A DNA stretch of 9,676 nt from Prevotellaceae bacterium (lineage in GTDB: Bacteria; Bacteroidota; Bacteroidia; Bacteroidales; UBA932): NCBI GenBank assembly GCA_031258755.1, contig JAIRMK010000174.1:1-9676 (forward strand), written 5' to 3'. Each line of letters opens with the position of its first letter. Position 1 is the first letter of the stretch. The translations under genes were made by a program, and so were the position numbers. The notes beneath the pieces were generated by a model. That model searched no databases. It saw only the letters and a list, made by a program, of their open reading frames with translations, and was not told where the DNA came from. This document shows, piece after piece, positions 8,001-9,676 of this stretch.

Positions 8001-9544
8001 AGGTTGGGGTCGTTACACTTTATCCGGCCTTTGAAATCGCGGTTACTGAGTACGCCGTTGAGTGTGATGCCGGTGTAGCGATAGCGGTTGAAGGTGAACG
8101 CCGGCGCGGCGCCGTTTAGTGTGAAACGGAAATCTTCGCCTGATACCGGATTAAACACTAATGTGGCGAGCGCAGATGCGCTCACATGGCCGAGAAGTTT
8201 CTGGTGAAGCAACTTGCCGAAATGGAAGTTTTCCATACGCGCTTCGCCTTCCACCGTGAAACTTTTATTTTCGGTAGGATGGAATAACATGTCGAGCCGT
8301 GCATCGCCCAAAGAGGTATGTAAATTTCCGTATATTACAAAATCATTATACAGCCCTGTAAAACTTCCATGATAATGAATGTCGCCGAGGCTTTGTATCA
8401 TTTTGTCGGTATTTGTTTTGTAGTTGTCTTTAATAAAACTTTTCAGGATATATGCCAAATCTCCGGCGTGGGTGTATATGTCCTCTACATCAATGTTAAT
8501 GCGGGTTTCATTGATGTCCGGCAAGCCCGCCATTTTGAATGACGTGGTGATATGTGTAGCCTTGTCGGGCATGCCGATTTCCAAACGACCGCTTCGCAGG
8601 TCTTCTACGGTACCGCTTACAAGACCATCGAGGGATAGCGTGAAGTCATCCATATAAAAATTTGGAGCGAGGTAATTGATGGTGTGAAAGGAAAACATCG
8701 TATTATTGAAATCGGCGGTCATCTTCACTTTTTGCACGTATTGGTTGAAGTCGCGAAAATGGTCATACGTCATGGCGTATGACTTCATCCTGACGAGCGA
8801 ATACCTGTCGTCAATCTTCACATCCTGTATCAATATTTCCTGTTTGCATACATACGCTTTGCCGGAAGTAAGCGATTTTATATGATAGCCGCTTTTCTCG
8901 AAAAAAGACAGGTCTTGGATGCGAAAGAAAATCGTATCGTTGTGAAGGCTTATGTTGTGGATATTAATAAATATTTCGCTCAAGGCAAGGTCTTTGAAAT
9001 TAATCACGTTCGGCGGTTTGGGACTACCCGGATTGCGCAGGTTGCGATAAGTGAAACGAAAGTTCGACAGTGACAGGCTACTTATATTTATGGCCTCCGG
9101 CGCGGCTTTTGACGTGTCTGTGGCTGTGCTGTCTCTGCGTTGAGCGTTGGCAAATGCTTCTTTAAAGTTGGTGCCGGTTGGCGTGGTGACCACATTGAGT
9201 ACGCCATTGTAAAGATTTACCGACCCTATCGTGATGTCTTTTTTTAACAGGTCGTATCCCGACAGCGTAATGGTTGTGTGTCCTGCGTACAACAGCGTAT
9301 CGCCCTGTGTGTCGCTTACAAAAATTTTGGTCACCACTAATTTGTTAAAGAAAGAAAAGTGAACGGTACCCACCGATATGGCGGCATGTGGCAATTGTTT
9401 TTGTATTTTCGCCGTGACCCAGTGTACGGCCATAGTTTGTACAGCAGGAATTTGCAGGACAAAATATGACGCCAGCGGTAGCCCAAGCACCACAAGGGAT
9501 AGTATGACTACTCCCTTTTTTAATTTTATGAGAAACGGCAACAT
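5045..9544 (-). CDS. tamB: Translocation/assembly module TamB-family protein (AsmA-like, DUF490)
   Basis: This 1499-residue protein has one N-terminal membrane anchor (about residues 11-30) after a lysine-rich start, then a very long periplasmic region of beta-rich repeats. The conserved C-terminal TamB domain (DUF490, PF04357) occupies roughly residues 1140-1470. Marks are GRGSGNITFNI, GDYSIEQGDYFFTLQNI (near 1210-1226), SRIAFNGDISKTMLDITGVY, NLDPSIRAQVQSALN and the LSLLAFNSFMP segment (near 1330-1340). It ends in a basic tail, KKKRKK (1483-1488), and an acidic-mixed end. E. coli TamB is 1259 residues; Bacteroidota members are usually longer, so this length is normal. TamB works with the BamA-like TamA/TamL in barrel assembly and, with other AsmA-like proteins, in moving phospholipid between membranes; which applies here is not visible. 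No TamA is in the window. The ATG at 9544 directly precedes the anchor. namZ follows with an ATGA overlap. Confidence 0.93.
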   Translation of the reverse strand: MLPFLIKLKKGVVILSLVVLGLPLASYFVLQIPAVQTMAVHWVTAKIQKQLPHAAISVGTVHFSFFNKLVVTKIFVSDTQGDTLLYAGHTTITLSGYDLLKKDITIGSVNLYNGVLNVVTTPTGTNFKEAFANAQRRDSTATDTSKAAPEAINISSLSLSNFRFTYRNLRNPGSPKPPNVINFKDLALSEIFINIHNISLHNDTIFFRIQDLSFFEKSGYHIKSLTSGKAYVCKQEILIQDVKIDDRYSLVRMKSYAMTYDHFRDFNQYVQKVKMTADFNNTMFSFHTINYLAPNFYMDDFTLSLDGLVSGTVEDLRSGRLEIGMPDKATHITTSFKMAGLPDINETRINIDVEDIYTHAGDLAYILKSFIKDNYKTNTDKMIQSLGDIHYHGSFTGLYNDFVIYGNLHTSLGDARLDMLFHPTENKSFTVEGEARMENFHFGKLLHQKLLGHVSASALATLVFNPVSGEDFRFTLNGAAPAFTFNRYRYTGITLNGVLSNRDFKGRIKCNDPNLSMNFDGYVAFDDDNDSTFVFRHNYTANIYYANLFQLNFNPRDTISELKANVTTNYQYTGSFDTGTGRIEITDMFYHDPVGVHQLGTLSLLSTAQQNTYNAQLRANFADADFRGNRPFLQFLKDVSYAGYNKYLPCLNDTIMPHTCREPDYEFKLQIKKANSISYLLHPDLFIAENTQLHVRLTPDQQLAATFDSPMLALDNDWARKVTIHAQNSNERMDVALHIGSSEFFNIPVNNISGQIQYADNNINTTLTYDNNSKLSNKGSLHFNTLLSHSEQRKKPLIGLHILPSEIVLNDTSWHIKPTPITIDDDVLQFNRFQISNQHQQVVVNGTISHQRSDTLSIRFSNYDLSNFNVFTAQQGYNLKGELSGDAMFTGLYDTLMFFTHFDGKNLIVNDHPLGDLTWQSDWDNGKKLFRVMAGISENHKTNVTLNGIYIPKTDFLDIDLTLNHFKAVHVEPLLNKVLTNLGGYLSGNLQVKGSRKKPMLYGSDVVLDSLGLTVDYLKTHYLLTVPVEITPTAISIRNALVRDGADGKGVLNGTLQHQHFKNIKYDLSIQPENMLCLNTTLKDNDAFYGKAYATGFIQIKGDDEQTKFDITATTDANTIVHIPLQNSYQAKESGMLKFVEPEKNEDEEWRPRNTSIVKQVQKVSFNINLAATPNAEVQIIFDQKAGDIIRGRGSGNITFNINPEIDKFDLYGDYSIEQGDYFFTLQNIISKKFIMEQGSRIAFNGDISKTMLDITGVYKTKASLGTLTEDTSSVSRVRRNVDCKIHVSGNLFTPTLSYNVEMQNLDPSIRAQVQSALNTEEKMTRQFLSLLAFNSFMPDQQSGISSVNISASTSELLSNQLSNMFTQLNIPLDVGFMYNFSEQGNNVFDVAVSTQLFDNRVAINGAFGNGKKNTTENSFIGDLDLDLELKIDPQGRFRAKAFTHSADQFTDQFDNSQRSGVGFVYQEDFNTFKELFNRWFGKKKRKKEVKEVTEEGQP
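5183..5206 (-). repeat. 12-bp tandem duplication within tamB
   Basis: The unit GAACTGGTCGGT (plus-strand sense) at 5183-5194 is repeated at 5195-5206 with one mismatch. It encodes a doubled D-Q-F-T/D-Q-F-D motif near the C-terminus of TamB and keeps the frame. It looks like a small local slippage duplication. Confidence 0.6.
5259..5276 (-). repeat. Hexanucleotide micro-repeat within tamB
   Basis: Three tandem units of TCCAAR (plus-strand sense) encode the Asp-Leu-Asp-Leu-Asp-Leu-Glu-Leu strand near the end of the TamB domain. The alternating charged/hydrophobic pattern is a normal beta strand, so the DNA repeat is probably a result of the protein pattern. Confidence 0.45.
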
Positions 9545-9558
9545 ATTTTATATTATCG

Positions 9559-9589
9559 CAAATTTACATGAAAATTTTAAATTTACACA
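9559..9589 (-). promoter_or_regulatory. Predicted promoter for tamB-namZ
   Basis: On the minus strand TAAATTTG (9566-9559) matches the Bacteroidota -7 consensus TAnnTTTG. Nineteen bp upstream, TGTG (9589-9586) is a three-of-four match to the -33 TTTG. Transcription would begin about 10 nt before the tamB ATG, giving a very short leader with no Shine-Dalgarno sequence. The surrounding DNA is strongly A/T-rich. Confidence 0.5.
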
Positions 9590-9627
9590 CAGACGAATAA
9601 AAATTGGGGGCAAAACACACGCGTATA

Positions 9628-9659
9628 TTTGGAAAAAAGGAATAATCGCCTTATTTTTG
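9628..9659 (+). promoter_or_regulatory. Divergent near-consensus promoter facing out of the window
   Basis: TTTG at 9628-9631 is followed after 20 bp by TATTTTTG at 9652-9659, matching both halves of the Bacteroidota promoter consensus at the right spacing. The -33 TTTG is itself the end of a second TAnnTTTG octamer, TATATTTG (9624-9631). It reads rightward, so its gene must start beyond base 9676; no plus-strand gene starts in the remaining bases. Together with the tamB promoter it makes the 132-bp gap 9545-9676 a divergent control region. Confidence 0.6.
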
Positions 9660-9676
9660 CCCTAATTTTTTTGGTG

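Noticed and set aside
7022..8119. Plus-strand frames of 122-127 codons opposite tamB
   Set aside because: They have Val/Gly-rich antisense translations without domain signals, and the tamB frame is intact across the region.
9378..9665. 95-codon Cys-containing plus-strand frame running from tamB into the right-hand gap
   Set aside because: Most of it is antisense to the TamB membrane anchor, its end overlaps the predicted promoter elements, and it resembles no known protein.
1..9676. Search for mobile elements, CRISPR arrays, tRNA/rRNA, toxin-antitoxin or defence modules
   Set aside because: No transposase, integrase, spaced repeats, RNA-gene signatures or small paired genes were seen. All long frames belong to housekeeping envelope or nucleotide-metabolism families.

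Overview
The window looks like ordinary chromosomal DNA from a member of the Bacteroidota, most likely order Bacteroidales; I cannot name a genus. The reasons are: a Bacteroidota-type LptD-like outer-membrane barrel; promoters of the TTTG / TAnnTTTG type used by the Bacteroidota primary sigma factor; A/T-rich gene leaders without Shine-Dalgarno sequences; a TatA/TatC pair without a TatB; and a very long TamB-type protein. Coding density is very high: five genes on the plus strand (1-3791) converge on two genes on the minus strand (3888-9544).

Left part (1-3791, plus strand). The window opens inside the last 429 codons of an LptD-like lipopolysaccharide-assembly barrel. A short gap of 38 bp carries a recognisable promoter for a compact run of four genes: tatA, tatC, surE and a PolB-like DEDDy 3'-5' exonuclease. 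Spacings are 15 bp, a 16-bp overlap and 10 bp, so they are probably one transcript. TatA and TatC form a minimal twin-arginine translocase, SurE is a nucleoside monophosphate phosphatase, and the exonuclease acts on nucleic acid. A modest hairpin with a T-run at 3829-3852 could end this transcript.

Right part (3888-9544, minus strand). A 1499-residue TamB-family inner-membrane-anchored envelope protein is followed, with a 4-bp ATGA start/stop overlap, by a secreted DUF1343/NamZ-type exo-beta-N-acetylmuramidase. The overlap fixes the start of the second gene and implies translational coupling. The 132 bp beyond tamB form a divergent promoter region: one promoter reads leftward into tamB with a very short leader, and one near-consensus promoter reads rightward into a gene outside the window.

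The common theme is the cell envelope: LPS delivery (LptD), folded-protein export (Tat), inter-membrane lipid or barrel assembly (TamB) and peptidoglycan breakdown (NamZ). I see no transposon, phage, CRISPR array, tRNA, rRNA, toxin-antitoxin pair or defence system. No strong candidate for an undescribed system was found. The points most worth checking are the TamB-NamZ coupling, the substitution at a signal-peptide-contacting position of TatC, and the pair of cysteines in the TatC periplasmic loop.
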